From: CBFFRJ01 sp963530515
Lineage (GTDB): Bacteria; Pseudomonadota; Gammaproteobacteria; Enterobacterales; Enterobacteriaceae
DNA length: 64,000 bases
Direction of reading: 5' to 3'
Assembly: GCA_963530515.1 (NCBI GenBank)
Contig: CAUSEC010000003.1
Location: forward strand, 1-64,000
The notes beneath the pieces were generated by a model. That model had not been told where the DNA came from, did no database searches, and saw only the letters and a program-made list of their open reading frames with translations. Each line of letters starts with the position of its first letter. Position 1 is the first letter of the stretch. Positions 8,741 through 18,200 of this stretch are shown here, one piece after another. The position numbers and the translations under genes were made by a program.

Positions 8741-8772
8741 GCCCGTTTGCGTTTTCCCTGACGCAAACGGGC
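8741..8772. repeat. Perfect 11-bp inverted repeat between ydcF and aldA
   Basis: GCCCGTTTGCG and CGCAAACGGGC flank a 10-base loop, 7 bp beyond the ydcF stop codon. The stem would make a strong RNA hairpin at the ydcF 3' end, but no U-tract follows, so it may be a stabilising 3' hairpin or a weak terminator. Confidence 0.6.
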
Positions 8773-8778
8773 ATCGAC

Positions 8779-9576
8779 TTAGCCTAACGCACGGCTGTGC
8801 ATGGCCGACAGCAGAACCTCGTCAGCCTGCAAAATCTGGCAGGCTTTTTCGACGTTATCCGGGAAATCCACATGCACGAGGAAATCCCTGCCATTCGGGC
8901 CATAGCCCTGGGCATCATCGCGCAGGCGCGGCACCTCTCCCAGGATTAACGACATATAACGTGCGACCGGCCACAGCCCATCGGCAGGCGGCAGGAAGGT
9001 CAATCCATCACTGGTATTGATGAGTTCCGGGGTAAAACCGGGATAGCTCAGCCAGTGTGGCGCACTGTCACACCCCTGGCTGATGCGGGAAAAGGTCGCC
9101 ATGGTGCGACGCTGCATCGTCGGGTCCTGCATCACCAACGCGGTGGTGAGATTCATGCTGCGCGAGCAGACCACATCGAGGGTAAAGCGGGCATTTTCGC
9201 CACAGTTTGTTGACTGGTCTTCAACGATGATGTTGCTGGCCGGAATCGACCAGAATCGCTGAGCGATGTCCGCCAGGATCGCGGCTTCCGTTTTCCCGGT
9301 CGTGCGAATCGGGTTGTACTCCGGATGGCTGGCCACCGCATGGTAAAGGAAGGTTGTAGAGTGGCCGATACCGCCGCTGATAATCAGCGGTATATCCTGA
9401 CGGGAAGCGATATCAAAAGCGGCATCGATGACCGGGATCACCGCATTACCCGCAAGAATGACCGCGTCTGCACGTACCGGATCGGGCTTGCTGGCGAAGT
9501 CATTCTGCGCAAGCCAATGGCCCAGCGTGTTGGCGGCCTTCAGGGTCTGTTCAGGTAAGCAGGGAAAAATCGTCAT
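8779..9576 (-). CDS. ydcF: DUF218/YdcF-family protein
   Basis: 265-residue DUF218-family protein with a Rossmann-like core. The E. coli protein is reported to bind S-adenosylmethionine; no reaction is established. The DAVILAGNAV segment near residues 37-46, IISGGIGHSTTF near 84-95 and the STNCGENARFT segment follow the YdcF pattern. It lies beside aldA, as in E. coli, but its other neighbour here is an efflux cassette rather than hrpA. No signal peptide was noted. Confidence 0.88.
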   Translation of the reverse strand: MTIFPCLPEQTLKAANTLGHWLAQNDFASKPDPVRADAVILAGNAVIPVIDAAFDIASRQDIPLIISGGIGHSTTFLYHAVASHPEYNPIRTTGKTEAAILADIAQRFWSIPASNIIVEDQSTNCGENARFTLDVVCSRSMNLTTALVMQDPTMQRRTMATFSRISQGCDSAPHWLSYPGFTPELINTSDGLTFLPPADGLWPVARYMSLILGEVPRLRDDAQGYGPNGRDFLVHVDFPDNVEKACQILQADEVLLSAMHSRALG

Positions 9577-9785
9577 GGATAATGATCTCCTTTTTTAAGC
9601 AACAATACAGCTTAGTTAAGCGTTGCTACATCGTAAAGTGCGAGAGAGGAAGCATGGAAAACCCTGTCCACCTTAACCGCCTATTATGCCGCTTTTCAGC
9701 TTGTCTTCGCCATGACCGCCGCTTTGCCGCCAAAAATCCCGCTATCTAATACACTTGAATTATTCACCGCGCTAACGGTAAACTC

Positions 9786-9799
9786 GTTAGAGCTCTAAC
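9786..9799. promoter_or_regulatory. Probable MarR operator
   Basis: GTTAGAGCTCTAAC is a perfect 14-bp palindrome 18 bp before the marR-type gene. An additional CTAACG at 9772-9777 pairs with CGTTAG at 9785-9790, giving three overlapping half-sites. A possible promoter (TTGAAT at 9755, TAAACT at 9779) would start inside it. This is the usual place for MarR-family autorepression. Confidence 0.65.
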
Positions 9800-9817
9800 T
9801 ATTTATCAGAAAAATGT

Positions 9818-10249
9818 ATGGATAACCGCGACCTCACCTTCTCCCATTTGCTCTATCTAACCGCACACCACTGGCGACTGGCGGTCGATCGCCGCCTGAA
9901 AGGGCTGGGGATGAGCCAGGCAAGCTGGGTGGCGGTTGCAGCGATTGCCCGCAACGAAACGCCCCTGTCGCAAAGTGAACTGGCGCAGGAGCTGGGGGTC
10001 GAAAATGCCACCCTGGTGCCGCTGATTAACCGCCTGGTCGAACAACAACTGGTGCAGCGCGTGCTCACCGAGCAGGACAAGCGCAAGCGCCTGCTGGTGG
10101 CAACGGAACAAGGCCTGGCGCTGTATCACCAGGTTAAAACGGTGGCAGATTCTCTGCGCGAGGAGATCCTTTCGGTTATCAGCCCGGAAGAACAGGCGCA
10201 AGCCCGTCTCGTGCTGGAAAAGCTGCTGCGCGAGGTTGAGAAGAAGTAA
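9818..10249 (+). CDS. MarR-family transcriptional regulator
   Basis: A 143-residue winged-helix dimeric repressor. The DNA-binding region around residues 50-95 contains LSQSELAQELGVENATLVPLI-type helices and the wing RVLTEQDKRKR. It is the first gene of a five-gene run; its TAA overlaps the ATG of the MFS gene (TAATG), showing translational coupling. By analogy with EmrR it should repress the pump operon until a small, often phenolic, ligand binds. The ligand is unknown. Confidence 0.9.
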   Translation: MDNRDLTFSHLLYLTAHHWRLAVDRRLKGLGMSQASWVAVAAIARNETPLSQSELAQELGVENATLVPLINRLVEQQLVQRVLTEQDKRKRLLVATEQGLALYHQVKTVADSLREEILSVISPEEQAQARLVLEKLLREVEKK

Positions 10250-11904
10250 TGCGCCTGCCCAAAAGCGATCCTTATGCGCCACGTGAATGGGCGCCCCACG
10301 AAAAACCGATGCTGCTGGGGTCGCCCTCGACGCCGTTTCACAGCACGCCCCGGCGCATCGCCTACGGGATCGTCGGCCTGCTGGTATGCATGACCGGCGC
10401 GCTGGGCAATGCCATGGTGACCGCGAACCTGCAAAACCTGCAGGGCACCTTCGCCGCCTGGTCCACGGAAATCGCCTGGCTTCCGGCGGTCTACGTAATG
10501 ACCAACGTCTCCATCAACCTGCTGCTGGTGAAGTTTCGCCAGCAGTTTGGCCTGCGCGCCTTCACCGAGGGGTTCCTCGTCCTCTATGTGCTGGTGACCT
10601 TCTTCCACCTGTTTGTGAACGATCTCAGTTCCGCACTCCTGGTGCGCGCCGCGCACGGCATGGTAGCCGCCGCACTGAGTTCGCTCGGCATTTACTACCA
10701 GATTCAGGCATGGCCGGCGAAGCACCGGCTCAAAGCGCTGACTATCGGGATCACCGGCTCGTCGCTGGCCATCCCCATCGCCCGCCTCTTCTCTACCGAA
10801 CTGCTGCAACTGGATGAGTGGCGCGGGCTCTATTTCTTCGAACTTGGGCTGGCGTTAATTTCACTGGCCTGCGTGATTTGCCTGAAACTGCCACCTGGCG
10901 ATCGGAAAAAAGTCTTTGAGAAAAAAGACTTTATTACCTTCTTCCTGCTGGCACCTGGCATGGCGTTGATTTGTGCGGTGCTGTCGCTCGGCCGTCTGGA
11001 CTGGTGGTTTGAAGCGCCGTGGATTGGCTGGTCGCTGGCGCTGGCGGTGGTGCTTATCGTGAGTGCGATTCTGTTTGAGCATAACCGCAGCAATCCTCTG
11101 CTCAACACCCGCTGGTTATCGAGCGGCAGTATTGTGCGCCTCGGGCTTATCATGCTGCTTATTCGCATCGTGCTGGCGGAGCAAAACACCGGAGTCTTCG
11201 GCTGGCTGCAGTACGTCGGCCTGCAAAATGAGCAGATGACCCACCTGGCCTGGTCAATCTTCGCCGGGATCGTCTGCGGCATTACCGCCAGCTGTTTGAC
11301 CATTAAGCCCCAGCGACTGGCATGGCCCATCGTCACCGCCCTGATGCTGATGATTATCGCCTCGCTGATGGACAGCCAGTCCACCAGCCTGACCCGCCCC
11401 GACCAGCTGATGGTCAGCCAGTTCCTGCTCGGTTTTGGCAGCGCTTTCTTCCTCGCCCCGGCGATGCTGGCAGGTATTGGCGGTGTGGTCGCCGACCCGC
11501 GCAATCTGGTGAGTTTCTCGGTGTTGTTCGGTATGAGTCAAAACATCGGCGGCCTGCTGGGATCGGCCATTTTGGGAACCTTCCAGACCTGGCGGGAAAA
11601 ATACCACTCCGCGCTGATTGCCGAGCAGCTCACCAGCCTCAATCCGCTGGTCAATGATCGGCTTCAGGCTTACACCCAGATGTACCAGAGCATGCTCGGT
11701 GACAGCACCTTGCTCAATACCCAGGCAGTGTTGCAGCTACAAAACGTCAGCACGCTGGAAGCGAATATTCTGGCTTACAACGATACTTATCTTTTAACCG
11801 CTTCGGTGGCCACCGCCACCCTGGTGTGGATCCTCTGGCGTTTGCTGCGGTTACGTATTACCGCGCGCATCGCCTTGCGTCGGGCAACGGGAACGAAGTC
11901 ATAA
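10249..11904 (+). CDS. MFS multidrug transporter, EmrB/DHA2-like
   Basis: A 551-residue inner-membrane protein with about 14 hydrophobic segments after a roughly 40-residue cytoplasmic N-terminus, the size and layout of EmrB-type proton-driven exporters that work with HlyD adaptors. Motif A and motif C residues are less conserved than in EmrB, so it is a distant relative. It is directly coupled to the marR gene upstream, and the adaptor gene starts 25 bp downstream. It probably exports a hydrophobic or aromatic compound; the substrate cannot be read from sequence. Confidence 0.87.
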   Translation: MRLPKSDPYAPREWAPHEKPMLLGSPSTPFHSTPRRIAYGIVGLLVCMTGALGNAMVTANLQNLQGTFAAWSTEIAWLPAVYVMTNVSINLLLVKFRQQFGLRAFTEGFLVLYVLVTFFHLFVNDLSSALLVRAAHGMVAAALSSLGIYYQIQAWPAKHRLKALTIGITGSSLAIPIARLFSTELLQLDEWRGLYFFELGLALISLACVICLKLPPGDRKKVFEKKDFITFFLLAPGMALICAVLSLGRLDWWFEAPWIGWSLALAVVLIVSAILFEHNRSNPLLNTRWLSSGSIVRLGLIMLLIRIVLAEQNTGVFGWLQYVGLQNEQMTHLAWSIFAGIVCGITASCLTIKPQRLAWPIVTALMLMIIASLMDSQSTSLTRPDQLMVSQFLLGFGSAFFLAPAMLAGIGGVVADPRNLVSFSVLFGMSQNIGGLLGSAILGTFQTWREKYHSALIAEQLTSLNPLVNDRLQAYTQMYQSMLGDSTLLNTQAVLQLQNVSTLEANILAYNDTYLLTASVATATLVWILWRLLRLRITARIALRRATGTKS

Positions 11905-11929
11905 GCGTGAAATTTTTACTGGAGCAACT

Positions 11930-13012
11930 ATGAGTCAGCAGGACGCCGCCAAAGAGCGGGCCAATACCCGCAGTAACCTGCGCATTGTGTCAATTTTTGC
12001 CGCTGCCGCCATCGGTCTGGTGGGGGTACTGGTGATTCTTTACGCCTGGCAATTGCCGCCGTTTACCCGGCACAGTCAGTTTACCGATAACGCCTATGTG
12101 CGCGGGCTGACGACCTTTATTAGCCCGCAGGTGAATGGCTATATCACCGAGGTGCCGGTACAGGATTTTGCTCAGGTGAAAAAAGGCGACCTGCTCATGC
12201 AGATTGACGATCGTATTTATCGCCAGAAGGTGCACCAGTCGCAGGCGCAGCTGGCAATGAAAATTGCCGCGCTGAACAATAATATCCAGCAGCGAAAAAG
12301 CGCCGAGGCCGTTATCAAACGTAACGAGGCGGCGCTGGCCAGTGCCAGAGCGCTGAACCAGCAGTCGCAGGCCGACCTCAAGCGCGTCAAAGCCCTGACG
12401 TCTGATGGCTCGCTGTCGATACGCGAGCGGGATGCCGCACTGGCGAGCGCCGCGCAGGGTAATGCCAGCATTGCTCAGGCGCAGGCGACGCTGGAGGTGT
12501 CACAACAGGATCTGCAAACCACCATTGTGAACCGCGCGTCGCTGGAAGCGGATGTCGAGAACGCTAAAGCCGCACTGGAACTGGCAGAAATCGACCTGCA
12601 AAACACCCGCATTGTGGCCCCGCGTGACGGGCAGCTGGGGCAGATTAGCGTGCGGCTAGGTGCGTATGTTTCCGCCGGGACGCACCTCACCTCGCTGGTG
12701 CCGGCTCAGCACTGGGTGATTGCCAATATCAAAGAGACGCAGCTCGCGACTCTGCGCATTGGGCAGCCGGTGCGTTTCACCGTTGATGCCCTTGACGGCC
12801 AGGCTTTCCAGGGCCGGGTCCAGAGCATTTCCCCGGCGACCGGCGTGGAATTCAGCGCCATTTCACCGGACAACGCCACCGGTAACTTTGTCAAAATCGC
12901 CCAGCGCATTCCGGTGCGTATTGAAGTGGAAGGCAAAGCGGAAGACGTTGCGCGCCTGCGTCCGGGGATGTCGGTGCAGGTCAATATTGATACCCGGGAG
13001 ACGAAACAATGA
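11930..13012 (+). CDS. HlyD/EmrA-family membrane-fusion protein
   Basis: A 360-residue periplasmic adaptor. One N-terminal transmembrane helix (about residues 22-44) precedes a biotinyl-lipoyl-like half domain (TFISPQVNGYITEV). A long alpha-helical hairpin rich in alanine, glutamine and lysine (about 95-205) follows, then the second lipoyl half (NTRIVAPRDGQLGQ) and a beta-barrel domain. It should bridge the MFS pump to the outer-membrane factor encoded next. The ribosome site GGAGCAACT precedes the ATG. Its stop overlaps the next start (ATGA). Confidence 0.92.
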   Translation: MSQQDAAKERANTRSNLRIVSIFAAAAIGLVGVLVILYAWQLPPFTRHSQFTDNAYVRGLTTFISPQVNGYITEVPVQDFAQVKKGDLLMQIDDRIYRQKVHQSQAQLAMKIAALNNNIQQRKSAEAVIKRNEAALASARALNQQSQADLKRVKALTSDGSLSIRERDAALASAAQGNASIAQAQATLEVSQQDLQTTIVNRASLEADVENAKAALELAEIDLQNTRIVAPRDGQLGQISVRLGAYVSAGTHLTSLVPAQHWVIANIKETQLATLRIGQPVRFTVDALDGQAFQGRVQSISPATGVEFSAISPDNATGNFVKIAQRIPVRIEVEGKAEDVARLRPGMSVQVNIDTRETKQ

Positions 13013-14397
13013 TCGTTCGCCCGATGCTGGTTGCCGTGTGTGTGGCCCTGGCGGGCTGCCAGTCGGTGGACGTCAAACCCGCAAAACCCTCGTTGCAAAT
13101 CCCCGCTGCCTGGCGTTCGGCCGTCGGCCCGGCAAGCAGCGTGGACAAAGTCTGGTGGCGCAGTTTTCACGATAACGCCCTGAACGGCTATGTGGATCAG
13201 GCCCTGCGCTTTAACAGCGATGTGCTGATTGCCCGCGAGCGCGTCAACGAGTACCAGGCGCGGGTGTATGGCGCAGAAGGCAGCCTGTTTCCGTCGCTGG
13301 ACGCGGGCGTCACCGGAACACGCGCCAGAGCGCAATCCGCCGCCACCGGTTTGCCCGTCTACAGCACGCTTTATAAGGGCAGCCTGACCGCCAGCTATGA
13401 CGTGGACATCTGGGGTGTCAACCGCAGCACCGCCGATGCAGCGCGGGCGTCACTGGCCGCTCAAAAAGCCGCAGCGGCGGCGGCAGACCTGACCGTTGCC
13501 TCTTCCGTCGCTTCGGGCTACATCACGCTGTTGTCGCTGGACGATCAGTTGAAAGTCACCCAGGACACGCTCCAGGCACGGGAAGAAGCGCTGAAGCTGG
13601 CACAGCGGCAGTTTGAGACCGGCTACAGTTCGCGTCTTGAACTGATGCAGTCGGATTCAGAAGTGCGTTCCACCCGGGCACAGATCCCGGGTTTACAGCA
13701 TCAGATTAGCCAGCAGGAAAATGCGCTGAGCCTGTTACTCGGGGCCAATCCGGGCAGCGTGGCCCGCACCCATGGGCTCGATGCCCTGACGCCGCTGACG
13801 TTGCCATCGACCCTGCCCTCGACGTTGCTCAATCGCCGTCCGGACATCGCCCAGGCCGAGCAGCAGCTGGTCGCCGCCGACGCCACGCTGGCCTCCGCTC
13901 GCGCCAGCCTGTTGCCGTCGCTTAATCTCACGGCAACAGGCAGCGTGCAGGATCGTACCCTGCCAGGCCTGCTCGATAATCCGCTGCAGCTGTGGAGCCT
14001 GGGCGGCAGTATTTTAGCGCCACTGCTTAACAGTCAGGCGCTGAATGCGCAGGTAGACGTGACAGCGTCACAACGCAATCAGGCGCTCTATACCTATGAA
14101 AAAACGGTAAGAAATGCGTTCAAAGAGGTGAACGACAGCCTGGACGCCATTACCCGTGTGCAGGAGCAACTTGTTGAATTGCAGGCTCAGGCGCAGGTGG
14201 CTCAGGAAACCTTGCGCATCGCACAAAATCGCTATCGCAACGGGTATTCCTCCTACCTTGATGAGCTGGATGCCCGCCGCACCCTGTTCTCGGCACAGTT
14301 GAGCGTGGTGCAGGCGAAAAGCAATTTGTTACTGGCACAAATCGATTTGTACAAGGCGTTGGGAGGCGGCTGGTCAGCACCTGACGTACATGGCTAA
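13009..14397 (+). CDS. NodT-family outer-membrane efflux lipoprotein
   Basis: A 462-residue TolC-superfamily channel of the NodT/OprM type. The signal peptide ends in lipobox ALAGC, so the mature protein is lipid-anchored. Two OEP repeats (about residues 60-250 and 265-455) carry the alpha-barrel and beta-barrel strands; NRRPDIAQAEQQL is a conserved family segment. Having a dedicated outer-membrane factor makes the operon a complete tripartite pump independent of TolC. The start overlaps the HlyD stop. Confidence 0.92.
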   Translation: MIVRPMLVAVCVALAGCQSVDVKPAKPSLQIPAAWRSAVGPASSVDKVWWRSFHDNALNGYVDQALRFNSDVLIARERVNEYQARVYGAEGSLFPSLDAGVTGTRARAQSAATGLPVYSTLYKGSLTASYDVDIWGVNRSTADAARASLAAQKAAAAAADLTVASSVASGYITLLSLDDQLKVTQDTLQAREEALKLAQRQFETGYSSRLELMQSDSEVRSTRAQIPGLQHQISQQENALSLLLGANPGSVARTHGLDALTPLTLPSTLPSTLLNRRPDIAQAEQQLVAADATLASARASLLPSLNLTATGSVQDRTLPGLLDNPLQLWSLGGSILAPLLNSQALNAQVDVTASQRNQALYTYEKTVRNAFKEVNDSLDAITRVQEQLVELQAQAQVAQETLRIAQNRYRNGYSSYLDELDARRTLFSAQLSVVQAKSNLLLAQIDLYKALGGGWSAPDVHG

Positions 14398-14411
14398 CGA
14401 AGGGGAAAATA

Positions 14412-15071
14412 ATGCAAAAACGATGGGAAGCTGTAGATAACTATCTGATTGAAAAATTGATCCCAAAAGATGACGTTCTCGAACAGGTGCTGGAAAACAA
14501 CCAGCGCGCCGGACTGCCCGCCATTGATGTCGCAGCCAATCAGGGCCAGTTGCTGGCACTGTTTGTCCGCATGACCGGTGCCAGACATATTCTCGAAATC
14601 GGTACGCTCGGTGGCTACAGCACCCTCTGGATGGGACGCGAGCTGCCGCCGGACGGCAGGTTAATCACCCTCGAAGCCGACCCTTTACATGCGCGGGTTG
14701 CCCGGCAGAACATTCAACTGGCCGGGCTGGACGACAAAATTGAAGTACGCGAAGGTGCTGCGCTGGCGTCGCTGGCACAGCTGGGGGACCACCCGCCCTT
14801 TGACCTTATTTTTATCGATGCCGACAAACCCAGCAACCCGGAATACCTGCGCCATGCGCTGCGTTATTCCCGCCCTGGCACGTTGATTATTGGTGACAAT
14901 GTGGTGCGCGAGGGTGAGGTGACGAACCCGCACAGCGATGACGACCGGGTGCAGGGTGTACGAACGTTTATTGAGATGATGGGTAACGATCCGCGTCTGA
15001 CGGTGACGGCGTTACAGACCGTGGGCATGAAAGGCTGGGATGGCTTTACGCTGGCGTATGTGAACGCGTAG
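14412..15071 (+). CDS. SAM-dependent O-methyltransferase (catechol/caffeoyl-CoA type)
   Basis: A 219-residue class I methyltransferase of the O-methyltransferase family 3. Seen are motif I with EIGTLGGYSTLWM (about residues 57-69), the acidic SAM-ribose residue in LITLEADP, and the metal- and catechol-binding acidic cluster FIDADKPSN and GDNVV. It lies 14 bp after the outer-membrane factor gene behind GAAGGGG, so it is very likely co-transcribed with the pump. The family methylates vicinal hydroxyls on aromatic rings; its placement suggests the exported compound or inducer is a phenolic, which is inference. Confidence 0.88.
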   Translation: MQKRWEAVDNYLIEKLIPKDDVLEQVLENNQRAGLPAIDVAANQGQLLALFVRMTGARHILEIGTLGGYSTLWMGRELPPDGRLITLEADPLHARVARQNIQLAGLDDKIEVREGAALASLAQLGDHPPFDLIFIDADKPSNPEYLRHALRYSRPGTLIIGDNVVREGEVTNPHSDDDRVQGVRTFIEMMGNDPRLTVTALQTVGMKGWDGFTLAYVNA

Positions 15072-15103
15072 GCGCACGCCTCGTCCGGATTACATCATTA
15101 TCC

Positions 15104-15178
15104 AGGCCGGATAAGGCAACGCCGTCATCCGGCAATGTGTACGAACCTGCCCGATGGCGCTTACGCTTATCGGGCCTG
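15104..15178. repeat. REP-like palindromes downstream of the efflux cassette
   Basis: Two hairpins between convergent genes: GGCCGGATAAGGC / GCCGTCATCCGGC (15104-15133) and TGCCCGATGGCGC / GCTTATCGGGC (15148-15176). They match enterobacterial REP elements and may stabilise or end both transcripts. Confidence 0.78.
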
Positions 15179-15209
15179 TAAATCGCATCGTCACGTAAGG
15201 CCGCCGGGA

Positions 15210-18200
15210 TCAGGCGACGATCTGTTCCATCGCCTGCAACACGCGTTTATCGGAAACCGGGAACGGGGTGCCCAGCTGCTGAGCAAAGAAGCTGACGCGC
15301 AGCTCTTCAATCATCCAGCGAATGGCCTGCACGTCTTCGTCTTCACGGCGCGCGGGCGGCAGTTTATTCAGCCACTGCTGCCAGGCCTGTTGCACCTGCT
15401 CCACTTTGAGCATTTGCGCGCGGTCACGGTGAGGATCGACCGCCAGTTTCTCCAGACGTTTTTCGATCGCCTGCAAATAGCGCAGCGTGTCGCCCAGACG
15501 CCGGAAGCCATTGCCGGTAACAAACCCGCGATAGACCAGCCCGGTCATTTGCGCTTTCACATCCGATAACCCGAGCGCCATGGTCATGTCCACACGCCCT
15601 TTCAGGCGTTTGTTGATATTGAACACCGCCGTCAGGATCTGCTCGACCTGCTTCGCAATCACCACCACGGTTTCGTTCAGCTCCGCACGTACTTTCTCAT
15701 GCAGCGCAGCAAAACCTTCTTCCGTCCAGACCGGGCCTCCGGCTTCGTCAATAAGCTTGTCGACGCCGCAGGAGATACAGTCATCAATCAAGTCCAGTAC
15801 CTTGCCGTAAGGGTTGAAGTAGAGCCCCAGCTTGGCCTTGTTCGGCAGCTTTTCGTGCAGATACTTGATTGGCGATGGAATGTTAAGCAGCAGCAGACGA
15901 CGCAGACCCCGCCACATGGCCTGCTGTTGCTCCAGCGGATTATCGAACAGTTTGATGGCCACACTGTCGCGCTCATCCACCAGCGCAGGCCAGGCTTTCA
16001 TCTTGTAGTTACCGCGTTTTTGCTCGTAGCTTTCAGGCAGAGAGCCAAAACTCCAGATGTGCAGGCCGCTTTGCTCAATGCCGTCATCGGCGACCGCTGA
16101 GAGGGTCTCCTGCACTTTACCTTTTAATGCATCTTTCAGCGCCGTCAGGTCACGACCTTCCTGCAATTTCTTGTTCTTGTCATCCACCACGCGGAACGAG
16201 ATTTTCAGGTGATCGGGTACCTGATCCCAGTGCCAGTCATCGCGGTCGATGGTGTTGCCAGTCATGCGGCGCAGTTCCCGCTCAAGCGAATCCAGCAACG
16301 GCAGTTCGAGCGGTGTCGCACGGCCCAAAAAGGCTTCGGCGTAGTTTGGTGCAGGCACAAAGTTGCGGCGTACCGGTTTCGGTAACGATTTGATCAGTGC
16401 AATCACCAGCTCGCGGCGCAGACCGGGAATTTGCCACTCGAAACCGGCCTCTTCCACCTGATTTAACAGCGGCAGTGGAATGTGCACCGTTACGCCGTCC
16501 GCATCGGTACCCGGTTCAAACTGATAGCTCAGGCGCAGCTTGAGGTTGCCCTGATGCCAGAAGTTCGGGTAATCCAGTTTGCTGATTTTCTCCGCGCCCT
16601 CTTTGATGAGCATGCTCTTTTCAAAGTTGAGCAGATCCGGCGTCTCGCGGCTGACGGTTTTCCACCAGTTGTCGAAATGACGGGCAGAAATCACATCGTG
16701 GCTGATGCGCTGATCGTAGAACTCGAACAGGGTCTCATCGTCCACCAGAATGTCTCGGCGACGGGATTTATGTTCCAGCTCTTCAACTTCCGCGCGCAGC
16801 TTGAGGTTGTCGCGGAAGAAGGCGTGACGGGTCTGCCAGTCCCCTTCCACCAGCGCATGACGAATAAACAGCTCGCGGCAGAGCGCAGGATCGATTTGGC
16901 TGTAGTTCACGCTACGGGCCGCCACAATCGGCAGACCGTAGACGGTCACTTTTTCTGTCGCCATGACCGCACCCTGCGAACGTTCCCAGTGCGGTTCACT
17001 GTACGAACGTTTGATCAGATGCTGCGCCACTGGTTCGACCCATTCAGGATCGATACGGGCGGCAATGCGCCCCCAAAGACGGCTGGTTTCCACCAGTTCG
17101 GCGACAATCGCCCATTTTGGCGGTTTTTTAAATAAACCAGAGCCTGGGAAAATGGAGAAACGGGCGTTGCGCGCACCGGTAAATTCCTGCTTGTCGGTGT
17201 CTTTCATCCCGATATGGGACAAAAGCCCCGTCAGCAGGGAGACGTGAATTTCCCGGTACTGGGCCGGTTCGCTGTTGACCGGGATGCCCAGCTCTTTCAC
17301 CACCTGACGAAGCTGGGTGTAGATGTCCTGCCATTCGCGCACGCGCAGGTAGTTCAGGAAATCCACCTTGCACTGGCGGCGGAACGCGTTCGACGACAGC
17401 GCTTTTTGCTGCTCGCCCAGGTAATTCCACAGGTTCACGAAGGCCAGGAAGTCGGATTCTTTGTCATGGAAGCGGCGGTGTTTTTCATCGGAGGCCTGCT
17501 GTTTGTCCATTGGGCGCTCACGCGGGTCCTGAATCGACAGTGCCGAGGTGATGATCATCGCTTCACGCACGCAGCCGTGCTTTTGCGCTTCCAGCACCAT
17601 GCGCGCCAGACGCGGATCCACCGGCAACTGGCTCAGCTGGCGACCCTGGGTCGTCAGTTTATAGGCGGTCGCCTGTTCATTGGTGGTGATTGCCCCCAGC
17701 TCTTCGAGCAGGCGCACACCGTCCTGAATGTTGCGTTTGTCCGGCGCTTCCACAAACGGGAACGCGCTGATGTCACCCAGATCCAGCGCGGTCATCTGCA
17801 AAATAACCGAGGCCAGGTTGGTGCGCAGAATTTCCGGATCGGTAAATTCCGGGCGCGACAGGAAATCATCTTCCGAGTAGAGACGAATACAGATCCCTTC
17901 CGACACGCGGCCGCAGCGGCCTTTACGCTGGTTCGCGGATGCCTGGGAGACCGGTTCAATCGGCAGGCGCTGGACCTTGGTGCGGTAGCTGTAGCGGCTG
18001 ATGCGCGCCGTGCCCGGATCGATGACGTATTTAATACCCGGCACGGTCAGAGAGGTTTCTGCGACGTTGGTCGCCAGCACGATGCGCCGCCCGCTGTGGG
18101 ACTGGAACACGCGGTTCTGTTCGCTGTTGGACAAACGCGCATACAGCGGCAGCACTTCGGTATGGCGAAGATTCAGTTTATTGAGCGCATCAGCGGTGTC

